Assembly (NCBI RefSeq): GCF_004343705.1
Contig: NZ_SKFH01000046.1
Location: 1-37,072 of the forward strand
DNA length: 37,072 nt
From: Flaviaesturariibacter aridisoli
GTDB lineage: Bacteria; Bacteroidota; Bacteroidia; Chitinophagales; Chitinophagaceae
Direction of reading: 5' to 3'
Part shown: positions 24,419-31,603 of the stretch, one piece after another
Layout: each line of letters starts with the position of its first letter
How positions within the stretch are numbered: position 1 is the first letter of the stretch
Notes under the pieces: model-generated
The model's input: the letters and a program-made list of their open reading frames with translations, nothing else
Databases searched by the model: none
Told to the model about the DNA's origin: nothing
Position numbers and translations under genes: made by a program

Positions 24419-25129
24419 ATGAACCAGACCGACGACAGGACCGGCGAAGACGCGCTCGCGCCCGGTGCCGCCGAAGACAGACCCATCCGCCTCCTCATTG
24501 CCGACGACCACGAGATCTTCCGCGACGGCTTCCGGGTGATGCTCCGCAAAAACCCCGACCTGGAGCTGGTAGGCGAGGCCGCCGACGGCGAACACCTCCT
24601 GGCCATGGTGGAATTCTGCAAGCCCGACGTCGTCATCACCGATATCCGCATGCCCAACATAGACGGCGTGGCCGCCACCCGCCTGCTGCAGCACAGCCAC
24701 CCCGACCTCCCGGTGATCGGCCTCTCCACCTACGACGAGGAGCAGGTGATCGTGGACATGCTCGAGGCCGGCGCCCGCGGCTACCTGCTCAAGAACGCCT
24801 CCAAGGAGGAGATCTTTACCGCCGTAGACATGGTACACCGCGGCGAGGTCTATTTCTGCGCTTCTACCTCGCCCCGCCTCGCCGAGCTTATTGCCAAAAG
24901 CTCCTTCAACCCCTTCCGTCGCCGCCCCTCCGCCGAGATCAACGACCGCGAAAAAGAGATCATCCGTCTCATCTGCCAGGAATTTTCCAGCAAGGAGATC
25001 GCCCTGCAGCTCAACAACAGCGTCCGCACCGTGGAATCCTACCGCGACCGCCTGCTCGACAAGATCGGCGCCCGCAACGTGGCCGGCCTCGTGGTGTATG
25101 CCATCAAACATGGCATCTACAAGCCCTAG
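24419..25129 (+). CDS. NarL/LuxR-family response regulator
   Basis: The 236-residue product has an unusual acidic N-terminal extension of about 20 residues. The receiver domain has the acidic pocket Asp29/Asp30, phospho-acceptor Asp75 (VVITDIRMP), switch Ser103/Thr104 and Lys125 (GYLLKN). A LuxR-type helix-turn-helix follows at about 175-230 (NDREKEIIRLICQEFSSKEIALQL, RTVESYRDRLLDKIG). It is the cognate partner of the kinase encoded just upstream. Promoters it controls are unknown. The paired palindromes at 6892, 22620 and 25510 are plausible targets, including its own operon, but nothing in the sequence proves this. Confidence 0.93.
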   Translation: MNQTDDRTGEDALAPGAAEDRPIRLLIADDHEIFRDGFRVMLRKNPDLELVGEAADGEHLLAMVEFCKPDVVITDIRMPNIDGVAATRLLQHSHPDLPVIGLSTYDEEQVIVDMLEAGARGYLLKNASKEEIFTAVDMVHRGEVYFCASTSPRLAELIAKSSFNPFRRRPSAEINDREKEIIRLICQEFSSKEIALQLNNSVRTVESYRDRLLDKIGARNVAGLVVYAIKHGIYKP

Positions 25130-25376
25130 CCCCCTGTCCCCCAAAGGGGGCGCTTAGGTCGATCTTTCCTTGCAGAAAGGATCGTTTACTAAAGTTGTCG
25201 ATACAAAAGCCCCGACGGTACCGCCGGGGCTTTTTACTGCAGAATTTTCAATACAATATTCAAACAGGCCTGCTATTAAAACTCGGGAATTAACGCTGGA
25301 ACATCATCGATTGGAAACATGATGGAAACATGAAAAACAGCCTCGATCTATGTGCCCCCTTTGGGGGACAGGGGGC
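25130..25376. repeat. Inverted pair of CCCC-hairpin repeats with terminator between
   Basis: The left copy (from 25130, CCCCCTGTCCCCC then AAAGGGGGCGCTTAG) starts directly after the response regulator stop. The right copy (to 25376) is its inverse and both have GATC at the inner edge. The interior carries the terminator at 25205. The second pair at 28741-28891 has an unrelated interior. Confidence 0.65.
25205..25234 (+). terminator. Terminator of the two-component operon
   Basis: A 10-bp stem (AAAAGCCCCG / CGGGGCTTTT) with a small inner GC-paired loop, continued by TACT. It lies 75 bp past the regulator stop. Confidence 0.8.
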
Positions 25377-25509
25377 CGGGGTGGGGCAGAAAAAAGCCCT
25401 GGCGAAAGCGCCGGGGCGGTGATACGGATCAGATAGCCAAACAAAAACCTACGCAGTAGAGACTGTGTTGATATGCTGCAAAGTACCGGAAGCGAATCGG
25501 TCTGTACAA

Positions 25510-25546
25510 GAGAGGAAATACGGCAAATTTTAGCGTAGAAATACGG
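25510..25546. promoter_or_regulatory. Paired operator-like site D, upstream of PAP2 gene
   Basis: GAGAG-GAAA-TACGG (25510-25523), a 9-bp spacer, then GCGTA-GAAA-TACGG (25533-25546). Centres are 23 bp apart, as in sites A and B. It ends 50 bp before ATG 25597. A -7-like CAAGTTTG follows at 25565-25572. Confidence 0.5.
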
Positions 25547-25596
25547 CAAACCGGGGTCGAAGCACAAGTTTGCACGCCGTTTGTATCCGTTGAACC

Positions 25597-26337
25597 ATGT
25601 TCCGGAACTTTTCCAAACGCGTACGCCGCTTTTGGGCAAGCTTTGCCCTGCTGTCGGTGGAGATGATGTTCGTCATGGCCATGTTCTTCGTGGCCCTGGT
25701 GGGATTCGCCTACCTGGTGCGCCGCGTGTTTGTGCTGGAAAACAACACCTTCGACCAGCAGGTGTTCGATTACCTCGAGGGATTTGTAACGCCGTCGCGC
25801 AACCGCGCCATGCAGGTGATCACGTTCTTCGGCACCCACCGCTTCCTCATTCCGGCCAACCTGGGCCTTATTGCGTGGTTCCTGTTTGTAAAGCCCCACC
25901 GCTGGTATTCGATTAAGATCCCGGCGATCGCGCTCAGCAGCCTCGTGCTGATGAGCGGTCTCAAGCAGTTCTTCGGGCGGGAGCGGCCCCTCATTCCCCT
26001 GTTAGAGCCGGCGCGGGGACTTTCCTTTCCCAGCGGACACGCCCTCATGAGCATGACGTTTTACGGGATGCTCATCTACATCACCTGGCATTCGGTGCAG
26101 GACAAGCGCCTCAAGTGGACGCTGATCGTGTGCCTGTTCCTGTTCATCCTCGCCATCGGCTTCAGCCGCGTTTACCTGCGGGTGCACTACACCAGCGACG
26201 TGCTGGCAGGCTTCGCCCTCGGCTGGCTGTGGATCGTGCTGGCACTCAAGTCGCTGCGCTTCATCGAAAAACAAAGCAAGAAAAAGCTCAATGCGGTGGT
26301 GGAAGCCCCGCAGGCCGAGCCGGGACAGGCCGCTTAG
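25597..26337 (+). CDS. PAP2 superfamily membrane phosphatase
   Basis: The 246-residue membrane protein has five or six helices. All three phosphatase motifs are intact: K123-x6-R130-P131 (KQFFGRERP), P145-S-G-H148 (SFPSGHA) and S190-R-x5-H197-x3-D201 (SRVYLRVHYTSD). The family dephosphorylates lipid phosphates such as phosphatidate, undecaprenyl diphosphate or phosphatidylglycerophosphate. The exact substrate is not readable here. The catalytic loops should face the periplasm. Its stop overlaps the stop of the convergent nuclease gene by about 3 bp. Operator-like site D lies upstream, hinting at co-regulation with 6984 and 22711. Confidence 0.92.
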   Translation: MFRNFSKRVRRFWASFALLSVEMMFVMAMFFVALVGFAYLVRRVFVLENNTFDQQVFDYLEGFVTPSRNRAMQVITFFGTHRFLIPANLGLIAWFLFVKPHRWYSIKIPAIALSSLVLMSGLKQFFGRERPLIPLLEPARGLSFPSGHALMSMTFYGMLIYITWHSVQDKRLKWTLIVCLFLFILAIGFSRVYLRVHYTSDVLAGFALGWLWIVLALKSLRFIEKQSKKKLNAVVEAPQAEPGQAA

Positions 26338-27104
26338 GCGCCTGTGCCGAAGGAGCGCTCCAGCACCCGCGCCAGGCGCAGGCCCGCGCTGAGCAGCTGC
26401 TGTTCTACGAGCGCTTTGTTCTGCGCGCAATAGCTCTTGTCGATCCGCCCTTCGCTGAACGCGTAGACCTGCGGCAGCAGCGCGCGCGATTCGGTCATCC
26501 AGCCCATCAGTCCGGTGTTGCGCACAGCCTCCGCCCGCCCGGGGGGCCAGCTGGCGTAGAGATTGAGGCAGTCGGCCACCGTGATCTTCTCGTCGGCGAT
26601 GAGCCGCGTATCCCAGAGGCTGTGCAGGTTTACCTGGCTGTTGTCGTAATCCACGTTGATGCTGTTGCCGCCCTTATCGGCGGGATAACCGGTGTGCAGC
26701 GGCTGGTGAATGTCGCCCACGAGGTGAAACAGCAGCAGGAGGTCGCGCTGCGCATTGCCGGTAAAAGAGGCCTGTTGCTGCAGCTTACCGATAACGCCGT
26801 TGAGGATGGTGAGCGCGTTCTTATCGACCGCCGGCTGGTAGTCTTTTCCCTTTTCAATGTCGATGTAGTGCCAGGGCCGCATGGCGTCGAAGGAGTGGTT
26901 GGCGCGGGCATCGTCCATCCAGGTGGCGGCCTCTTCGATGCTGAAGCCGTCGAGGGCTTTCAGCACTTTTTGCCGGACGGCGGGGTCGAGGAAGTGAAAG
27001 GCGATCTGGGCTACCATTTCGTGGCCTTGCTTGCCCCAGGCCCAGCTGCGGGCGGGCGCAGCCAGCAGCAGGAGCAGCAGTGGCGCCAGGAACCATCTTT
27101 TCAT
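26334..27104 (-). CDS. Exported S1/P1-type zinc nuclease
   Basis: After a signal peptide (MKRWFLAPLLLLLLAAPARS plus WA) the mature chain would begin at Trp23, as needed in this family where the N-terminal Trp binds zinc. All nine expected ligands are present: Trp23, His28, Asp64 (TWMDD), His79 (PWHYID), His127, Asp131 and His137 (HLVGDIHQPLH), His161 and Asp165 (NLHSLWD). Spacings agree with the fungal S1/P1 enzymes. The enzyme should cut single-stranded DNA and RNA and release 3'-phosphates in the periplasm or outside the cell, perhaps for phosphate or nucleoside salvage. It is 256 residues, normal for bacterial members. Confidence 0.93.
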   Translation of the reverse strand: MKRWFLAPLLLLLLAAPARSWAWGKQGHEMVAQIAFHFLDPAVRQKVLKALDGFSIEEAATWMDDARANHSFDAMRPWHYIDIEKGKDYQPAVDKNALTILNGVIGKLQQQASFTGNAQRDLLLLFHLVGDIHQPLHTGYPADKGGNSINVDYDNSQVNLHSLWDTRLIADEKITVADCLNLYASWPPGRAEAVRNTGLMGWMTESRALLPQVYAFSEGRIDKSYCAQNKALVEQQLLSAGLRLARVLERSFGTGA

Positions 27105-27177
27105 ACAGGTTTGTTTTCGGAGTGCGCAGTAAGGTACGGCAAGCAGCGCGGATGCGGCGGGCGCTTTCGGCGGGCAG

Positions 27178-27399
27178 CTATTCGATGTCGCCGGGAGTGG
27201 CCAGGATGGCGCGGGCGCGCTCCAGCTGTTCTTCGGGCACCATCAGCTTGATGTAGCCCATCGCGTTGTTCCAGAGGGGGTTGATGGTGAGGGTATGCTC
27301 GTCTTTCAGCCAGCAGCGGATGCCCTCTTCTTCCAGCCGGCCCTGCACAATGTGGGCGTCCACGTAGTTGTCATATGTCGCGAGCAGCACGAAATTCAT
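27178..27399 (-). CDS. DUF2007-type small protein
   Basis: The start at 27399 gives 73 residues (MNFVLLATYDNYVDAHIVQGRLEEEGIRCWL); the longer frame runs through the promoter. The pattern of an N-terminal strand, a helix reading VDAHIVQGRLEEEGI and a short strand-helix ending (IKLMVPEEQLERARAIL) matches the DUF2007 family, described as putative signal-transducing proteins of unknown function. It has no signal peptide or membrane segment. A -7 box lies 5 nt upstream of ATG, which predicts a leaderless mRNA. It is transcribed toward the nuclease gene, 73 bp away. Confidence 0.82.
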   Translation of the reverse strand: MNFVLLATYDNYVDAHIVQGRLEEEGIRCWLKDEHTLTINPLWNNAMGYIKLMVPEEQLERARAILATPGDIE

Positions 27400-27404
27400 G
27401 TGGG

Positions 27405-27412
27405 CAAAGATA
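27405..27412 (-). promoter_or_regulatory. -7 box TATCTTTG, 5 nt before ATG
   Basis: An exact TAnnTTTG match on the minus strand, with 5 nt to the start at 27399. The geometry is the same as thiL. Confidence 0.65.
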
Positions 27413-27461
27413 GGCACCCCGCTTTCCGAAGGAGTGCAGCGGCCTGATCGCAAGCGAAAAG

Positions 27462-27491
27462 AGATCCCGATCGCTTGCGATCGGGATGACG
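27462..27491. repeat. Extragenic palindrome AGATCCCG..CGGGATGACG, copy 2
   Basis: Arms ATCCCGATCGC / GCGATCGGGAT around a 2-nt loop, followed by GACG. It differs from copy 1 (8201-8230) by paired changes in both arms. Confidence 0.65.
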
Positions 27492-27518
27492 AAGCGCACG
27501 CTCGGGAGGGAAATAAAA

Positions 27519-27549
27519 AAGAGACGGAGCGCTGCGCGCTCCGTCTCTT
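27519..27549 (-). terminator. Terminator of dnaN
   Basis: A perfect 14-bp stem (AAGAGACGGAGCGC / GCGCTCCGTCTCTT, loop of 3) followed on the minus strand by TTTTTTATTT. It lies 33 bp past the dnaN stop. Confidence 0.88.
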
Positions 27550-27551
27550 AA

Positions 27552-27581
27552 GCTCCCCCTTCGGGGAGGTTTGGTGGGGCC
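27552..27581. repeat. CCCC-hairpin family copy downstream of dnaN
   Basis: CTCCCCCTTCGGGGAGG followed by TTTGGTGGGGCCC lies between the dnaN stop and its terminator. Confidence 0.5.
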
Positions 27582-28697
27582 CTACTGATTCAGCATCAGC
27601 GGCATCACCAGCATCAGAAGGTCTTCGTGCTCGTCGGCGTCGGTGGGGCGCAGGATACCGGCCTTGGTGGGCGTAGACAGCTCCACGCGCACTTCGTCGC
27701 CTTCGGCGGCGTTGAGCATCTCGATGAGGAAGCGGGCGTTGAAGGCGATGGTCAGGTCTTCACCGTCGTACTGGCACTTCATGCGCTCATTACCTTCGAA
27801 GGAAAAGTCGATGTCCTGGGCCGACAGGCTCAGTTCGGAGCCCGTGATGGCGAGGGCCACCTGGTTGGTGCTTTTGTTGGAGAAGACGCTCACGCGGCGC
27901 AGGGCGCTCTGGAACAATGGCTTGCTCACCACCATCTTGTACGGGTTGTCAGTGGGGATCACCACTTTATAGTCGGGGAAGCGGGCGTCGATGAGGCGGC
28001 AGCTCATCTGCGTGGAGCCGTGCTTCACAAAGAGGTGGTTGCCGTTGTAAGATACCGTCAGCTCGTCTTCGTTGTCGGGCAGGGCGCTCTTCAGCAGGTT
28101 GAGCGGCTTACGGGGCACAATGAAGGAGTCGGCTTTGGGGCAGCTCACGTCGGTGCGCTTGTAGCGTACCAGGCGGTGGGCGTCGGTGGCCACGAACTGG
28201 ATATAATCTTTGTTGAGCTCGAAGTATACGCCCGTCATGGCGGGGCGCAGGTCGTCGTTGCTCACGGCGAACAGCGTTTTGTTGATGGCCGTCACCAGCG
28301 CTTCGGCGGGCATGGTGAAGGTGGTGGCGTCTTCGGCGGCGGGCTCCTTGGGGAAGTTGTCGGGGTTTTCGCCCATCACCTTGTACTTACCGTTGTCGGA
28401 AGTGATCTCCACACCAAAGTTCTTGTCGATGGTGAAGGTCAGCGGCTGGTCGGGGATATTCTTGAGCGAGTCGATGAGGATCTTGGCGGGGATGCACACC
28501 TTGCCGGTTTCGCGGGCTTCCACATCGAGCTGGATGCGCATGACCGTTTCCAGGTCGGTGGCCACCACCGTCAGCTTGCCGGCTTCCACTTCAAACAGGA
28601 AGTCTTCGAGGATGGGCAGCACCGTGTTGGCATTGATGACGCCGGAGATCTGCTGGAGTTGCTTCAGTAACTGCGACGACGAAACGATAAACTTCAT
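27582..28697 (-). CDS. dnaN: DNA polymerase III beta subunit (sliding clamp)
   Basis: The 371-residue product is full length for the clamp: three repeated domains forming half of the ring that tethers DNA polymerase III. The start MKFIVSSSQLLKQLQQISGVI and the segments TVLPILEDFLFEV, GKVCIPAKILIDSLKNIPD, RLIDARFPDYKVVIP and the C-terminal LLMLVMPLMLNQ are characteristic. It is cytoplasmic and essential. It is not beside dnaA or recF here. The -7 box TAGCTTCG lies at 28723-28730 and a strong terminator follows the gene, so it is probably monocistronic. Confidence 0.97.
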   Translation of the reverse strand: MKFIVSSSQLLKQLQQISGVINANTVLPILEDFLFEVEAGKLTVVATDLETVMRIQLDVEARETGKVCIPAKILIDSLKNIPDQPLTFTIDKNFGVEITSDNGKYKVMGENPDNFPKEPAAEDATTFTMPAEALVTAINKTLFAVSNDDLRPAMTGVYFELNKDYIQFVATDAHRLVRYKRTDVSCPKADSFIVPRKPLNLLKSALPDNEDELTVSYNGNHLFVKHGSTQMSCRLIDARFPDYKVVIPTDNPYKMVVSKPLFQSALRRVSVFSNKSTNQVALAITGSELSLSAQDIDFSFEGNERMKCQYDGEDLTIAFNARFLIEMLNAAEGDEVRVELSTPTKAGILRPTDADEHEDLLMLVMPLMLNQ

Positions 28698-28722
28698 GGA
28701 TCTTACAATTAAACAGGATGGG

Positions 28723-28730
28723 CGAAGCTA
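28723..28730 (-). promoter_or_regulatory. -7 box TAGCTTCG of dnaN
   Basis: The minus-strand box leaves 25 nt before ATG 28697. It is identical to the box of the oxidoreductase gene. Confidence 0.5.
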
Positions 28731-28740
28731 AGGAAAAAAG

Positions 28741-28891
28741 CCCCCTGTCCCCGAAGGGGGCACTTAGATTTACTTACTTTTTTTGCACCGGCGGTTGCCC
28801 TGGGGCTGGCCGGCACTTTCGTTTACTTAAAAATTGCCCGCGTTGCTAATGAAAAGCCCTGATTTAAATGCCCCCTTCGGGGAACAGGGGG
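28741..28891. repeat. Second inverted pair of CCCC-hairpin repeats
   Basis: The left copy CCCCCTGTCCCC plus GAAGGGGGCACTTAG (28741) and the right inverse copy (to 28891) enclose about 90 bp in the divergent region between dnaN and the gene at 29009. The interior is unlike that of 25130-25376, so the hairpins, not the whole block, are the unit. Confidence 0.6.
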
Positions 28892-28917
28892 CGGCTCTTC
28901 CGTTGTAAATCACCGCA

Positions 28918-28937
28918 CTACCCTTACTTTCGGGTAG
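28918..28937 (+). promoter_or_regulatory. -7-like box inside a small palindrome
   Basis: CTACCC and GGGTAG flank TTACTTTC exactly. The box could serve the gene at 29009, leaving a leader of about 75 nt. Confidence 0.35.
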
Positions 28938-29008
28938 GCTGCGGCCCGTATTTTGAAGCAGTCGAACGTCCCCCGGGCTGCAGGCAGGAGGCGAAAAGGA
29001 ACGGCACT

Positions 29009-30352
29009 ATGTTGGAGCGATTTTTTGGCAGGTCAAAAAAGAAGGAGGAAGAAGTACCCGGCGCCCCCCCGATGGCACCGCAGATCCCATTTGGCCGCTA
29101 CTCCGACAACAACAAGCCGCCCGCCAAGGTCGATCGGTGGAACGAGGCCGAAACCCTTTTCAAGGAAAAGAAGATCCACGAAAGCATCGCCGCCTTTTTC
29201 GACTACCTACGCGACGAGGTGACCGGCAACGTGGTGCACACACCGGCCGCCGGCGGCACCTCGGGCACCTTCCTGTTTTACCAGGGCTCCAAGATCATCC
29301 GCGGCCAATACAACGAAGCCGGCTTCTCCGCCGCCGTGCCCCTCGCGGCCATGCCGCAGGCCAGCGTGCCCGTGATGCGGCGCCTGCTGGAAATGAACTT
29401 CGCCCTCTACTACACGCGCTTCGCCTTCCACGACGGGCGCCTCGAGATGCTCTTCAACTCCGACATCGCCACCACCAACCCCAGCAAACTCTACTACGGC
29501 CTCAAAGAGCTCGCCACCAAGGCCGACAAGCAAGACGACCTGCTGGTGCAGGACTTTGCGTCGCTGCTGCCCGTGGAGACCGAGCACGTGGAGCCGGTTG
29601 CCGACGAGGAAAAAGAGGTGAAGTACAAGTGGATGCAGCACTGGATCAAGGAAACCCTGGAGCTCATCGAAACGGTGGACGCCGATAAATATTCAGGCGG
29701 CATCGCCTACCTGCTGCTGGCCCTCGCCTACCGCATCGACTTCTGCATCGTGCCCGAAGGACGCCTGCTGCTGGCGCTCGAAAAGATCGTGGACATCTAC
29801 TTCCGCAAAGACGACCGGCCCGTGACCGAAAAGAACCAGGACATGGCCGACGAATTTCTGAAGCTCCAGGCCCGCCCTAAAGAGGAGGTGTTTCCCTACC
29901 TCTTCCGCAGCAAGTATACGTTTTCCATCGTACTGCCGCAGGCGCACAAAACGATTTCGGACGCCATCTATAACGCCAACCAGAACATCGGCTGGTACCG
30001 CGACAACAAGCATATGGCCATCGCCGCCAAGATCTCGGAATACGGCTTTTCGTACTGCCAGTATTCCTACAGCCTTCCGCGCCCGCTGACCGAGTATTAC
30101 CAGCTGTTCCTGATGGTGAACTATCCCAACTATTTCCGCGAGCTCGGCTTCACCGTTCCCTTTACCGATGCCGACGGATCCGTACTCATCGGCGAGGAGA
30201 TCCAGCGCGCCATCGAAGGCATCGAGGCCGAGTGGAAGAACAAATACCCGGACATGAAAATGCGCCCTGACAAGCTCCGCTACGACAGCCTGTTGTCGTT
30301 CAACCAGAGCTTCACGGGAGAGATCGAGTTTTTGAATATGGAAACGAAATAA
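29009..30352 (+). CDS. Uncharacterised YbjN/secretion-chaperone-like protein
   Basis: Translation from ATG 29009 gives 447 residues; AAGGA lies 8 nt upstream. A basic start (MLERFFGRSKKKEEE) is followed by a TPR-like helix pair (EAETLFKEKKIHESIAAFFDYL). Then comes a domain resembling YbjN or type III secretion chaperones (VMRRLLEMNFALYYTRFAFHDGRLEMLFNSD). A long helical region ends with a second such fold, possibly (HMAIAAKISEYGFSYCQYSY). No enzyme motif or signal peptide was seen. The gene is followed after a 72-bp gap by a protease whose own C-terminal domain is of the same type, so the two products may bind each other. Family assignment is tentative. Confidence 0.75.
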   Translation: MLERFFGRSKKKEEEVPGAPPMAPQIPFGRYSDNNKPPAKVDRWNEAETLFKEKKIHESIAAFFDYLRDEVTGNVVHTPAAGGTSGTFLFYQGSKIIRGQYNEAGFSAAVPLAAMPQASVPVMRRLLEMNFALYYTRFAFHDGRLEMLFNSDIATTNPSKLYYGLKELATKADKQDDLLVQDFASLLPVETEHVEPVADEEKEVKYKWMQHWIKETLELIETVDADKYSGGIAYLLLALAYRIDFCIVPEGRLLLALEKIVDIYFRKDDRPVTEKNQDMADEFLKLQARPKEEVFPYLFRSKYTFSIVLPQAHKTISDAIYNANQNIGWYRDNKHMAIAAKISEYGFSYCQYSYSLPRPLTEYYQLFLMVNYPNYFRELGFTVPFTDADGSVLIGEEIQRAIEGIEAEWKNKYPDMKMRPDKLRYDSLLSFNQSFTGEIEFLNMETK

Positions 30353-30353
30353 C

Positions 30354-30411
30354 GCTTCGGCTACGCTCAGCGTGACAGTGGGATTCCTGTCATCCTGAGC
30401 GCAGTCGAAGG
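30354..30411. repeat. Fold-back repeat of the CTGAGCGCAGTCGAAG type
   Basis: GCTTCGGCTACGCTCAG..GACAG and CTGTCATCCTGAGCG..CGAAGG are imperfect inverted copies around an 8-nt loop. It fills the gap before the protease gene. A partial copy is at about 9430-9462 (CTGAGCGCAGCCGAAG). Confidence 0.65.
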
Positions 30412-30424
30412 ATGAAAGGAAGCA

Positions 30425-31528
30425 ATGAACACACAGCAGATCATAGAACTCTACCGGCCTGCGATCATACAGATCGCTACGCAAACGAGCACGGGCACGG
30501 GCTTCTACGTGAAGGAGTTCGACCTCATCGTGACCAATGAGCACGTGGTGGGCAAAAACGCCGAGGTGACGATTGCGGGCCGCAACTTCGATAGGCGGCT
30601 GTCGCGGGTGTGGTATACCGACCGGAAGCACGACCTCGCTTTCCTGCAGCCGCCCGCCGAGGTGCAGGTTCCCGAGATCCGCCTCGGCAACTACGAAGAG
30701 GTGAAAGACGGCGGCGTGGTGGTGGCCATCGGGCACCCCTTCGGGCTCAACTACACGGCCACGCAGGGGGTGATCTCCAAAGCCGACCGCATCCGCGACG
30801 GCATCAAATACATCCAGATCGACGCGGCCATCAACCCCGGCAACTCGGGCGGCCCACTGGTAGCCAAAAGCGGCGAGGTCATCGGCGTCAACTCGTTCAT
30901 CATCCGGGGCGGCGACAACCTGGGCTTTGCCCTGCCGGTGAGCTACCTCCGCGAGGCCCTCGAGCTGTACAGTCCGCACCGGGGCGAGCCTTCCACACGT
31001 TGCCACAGTTGCGATACGCTGGTGACGGCCTCCAACATCGACGCTACCAAGTATTGCCCCTTCTGCGGCACCGAGGTGAAGCTTCCGGCGATGCCCGAAA
31101 AGGAAACGAAGCCCGTGGGCGTGGCCTCTACCGTAGAAGCCATTCTCAAAGAGCTGGGCAAAGACGTGAAGCTCGCCCGCGACGGCCACAACAACTGGAC
31201 GGTAAAGACCGGCAATGCCAAGATCAAGATCAACTACAACCCCGACAACTTCTTCGTGGCGGGTGATGCATACTTGTGCCTGCTACCCACGCAGACGAGC
31301 TCCATCCGGCCGCTCTACCAGTTTTTGCTGGAAGAAAACCACCAGCTCGACGGGCTCGTGCTGAGCTGCGTGAAGCAAAGCATCGTGCTGAGCTGCATCA
31401 TGTACGACCTCGACATGACCAAGGAAGCGGGCGTGGCCATGTTCCGCAACCTGTTTCAAAAAGCCGACTACTACGACCAGCTGCTGGAGAAGGAATTCGG
31501 CTGCCGCGAGCTGCTGGAAGAAGCCTAG
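30425..31528 (+). CDS. Cytosolic trypsin-like serine protease with zinc ribbon and YbjN-like domain
   Basis: The 367-residue product opens with a DegP/HtrA-like chymotrypsin fold having a full triad: His40 (VTNEHVV), Asp70 (KHDLAFL) and Ser141 (INPGNSGGPL). It has no signal peptide, whereas HtrA proteases are exported, and no PDZ domain. Instead it has a four-Cys zinc ribbon, C193-x2-C196 and C211-x2-C214 (CPFCG), and then a C-terminal domain at about 228-365 (YQFLLEENHQLDGLVLSCVKQSIVLSC) resembling YbjN or secretion chaperones. An AAAGGA ribosome site precedes ATG. The same module appears in the product of the upstream gene. A role in cytosolic protein quality control or regulated cleavage is possible but inferred. 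Confidence 0.88.
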   Translation: MNTQQIIELYRPAIIQIATQTSTGTGFYVKEFDLIVTNEHVVGKNAEVTIAGRNFDRRLSRVWYTDRKHDLAFLQPPAEVQVPEIRLGNYEEVKDGGVVVAIGHPFGLNYTATQGVISKADRIRDGIKYIQIDAAINPGNSGGPLVAKSGEVIGVNSFIIRGGDNLGFALPVSYLREALELYSPHRGEPSTRCHSCDTLVTASNIDATKYCPFCGTEVKLPAMPEKETKPVGVASTVEAILKELGKDVKLARDGHNNWTVKTGNAKIKINYNPDNFFVAGDAYLCLLPTQTSSIRPLYQFLLEENHQLDGLVLSCVKQSIVLSCIMYDLDMTKEAGVAMFRNLFQKADYYDQLLEKEFGCRELLEEA

Positions 31529-31603
31529 GAAAATGTTCAATAAACAACGCTCCATGTTCAAGGAAGGGCGCACTTGAGCATTGAATATGGAAAATTCTTT
31601 CCG

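Noticed and set aside
25130-25376. A 247-bp MITE with terminal inverted repeats
   Set aside because: The second inverted pair (28741-28891) has an unrelated interior and length, so single hairpins are the repeated unit; no target duplication was seen.
31574-31603. TTG start for recX, adding ten residues
   Set aside because: The extension is unlike RecX N-termini and lies in an ATTGAAT-type repeat.
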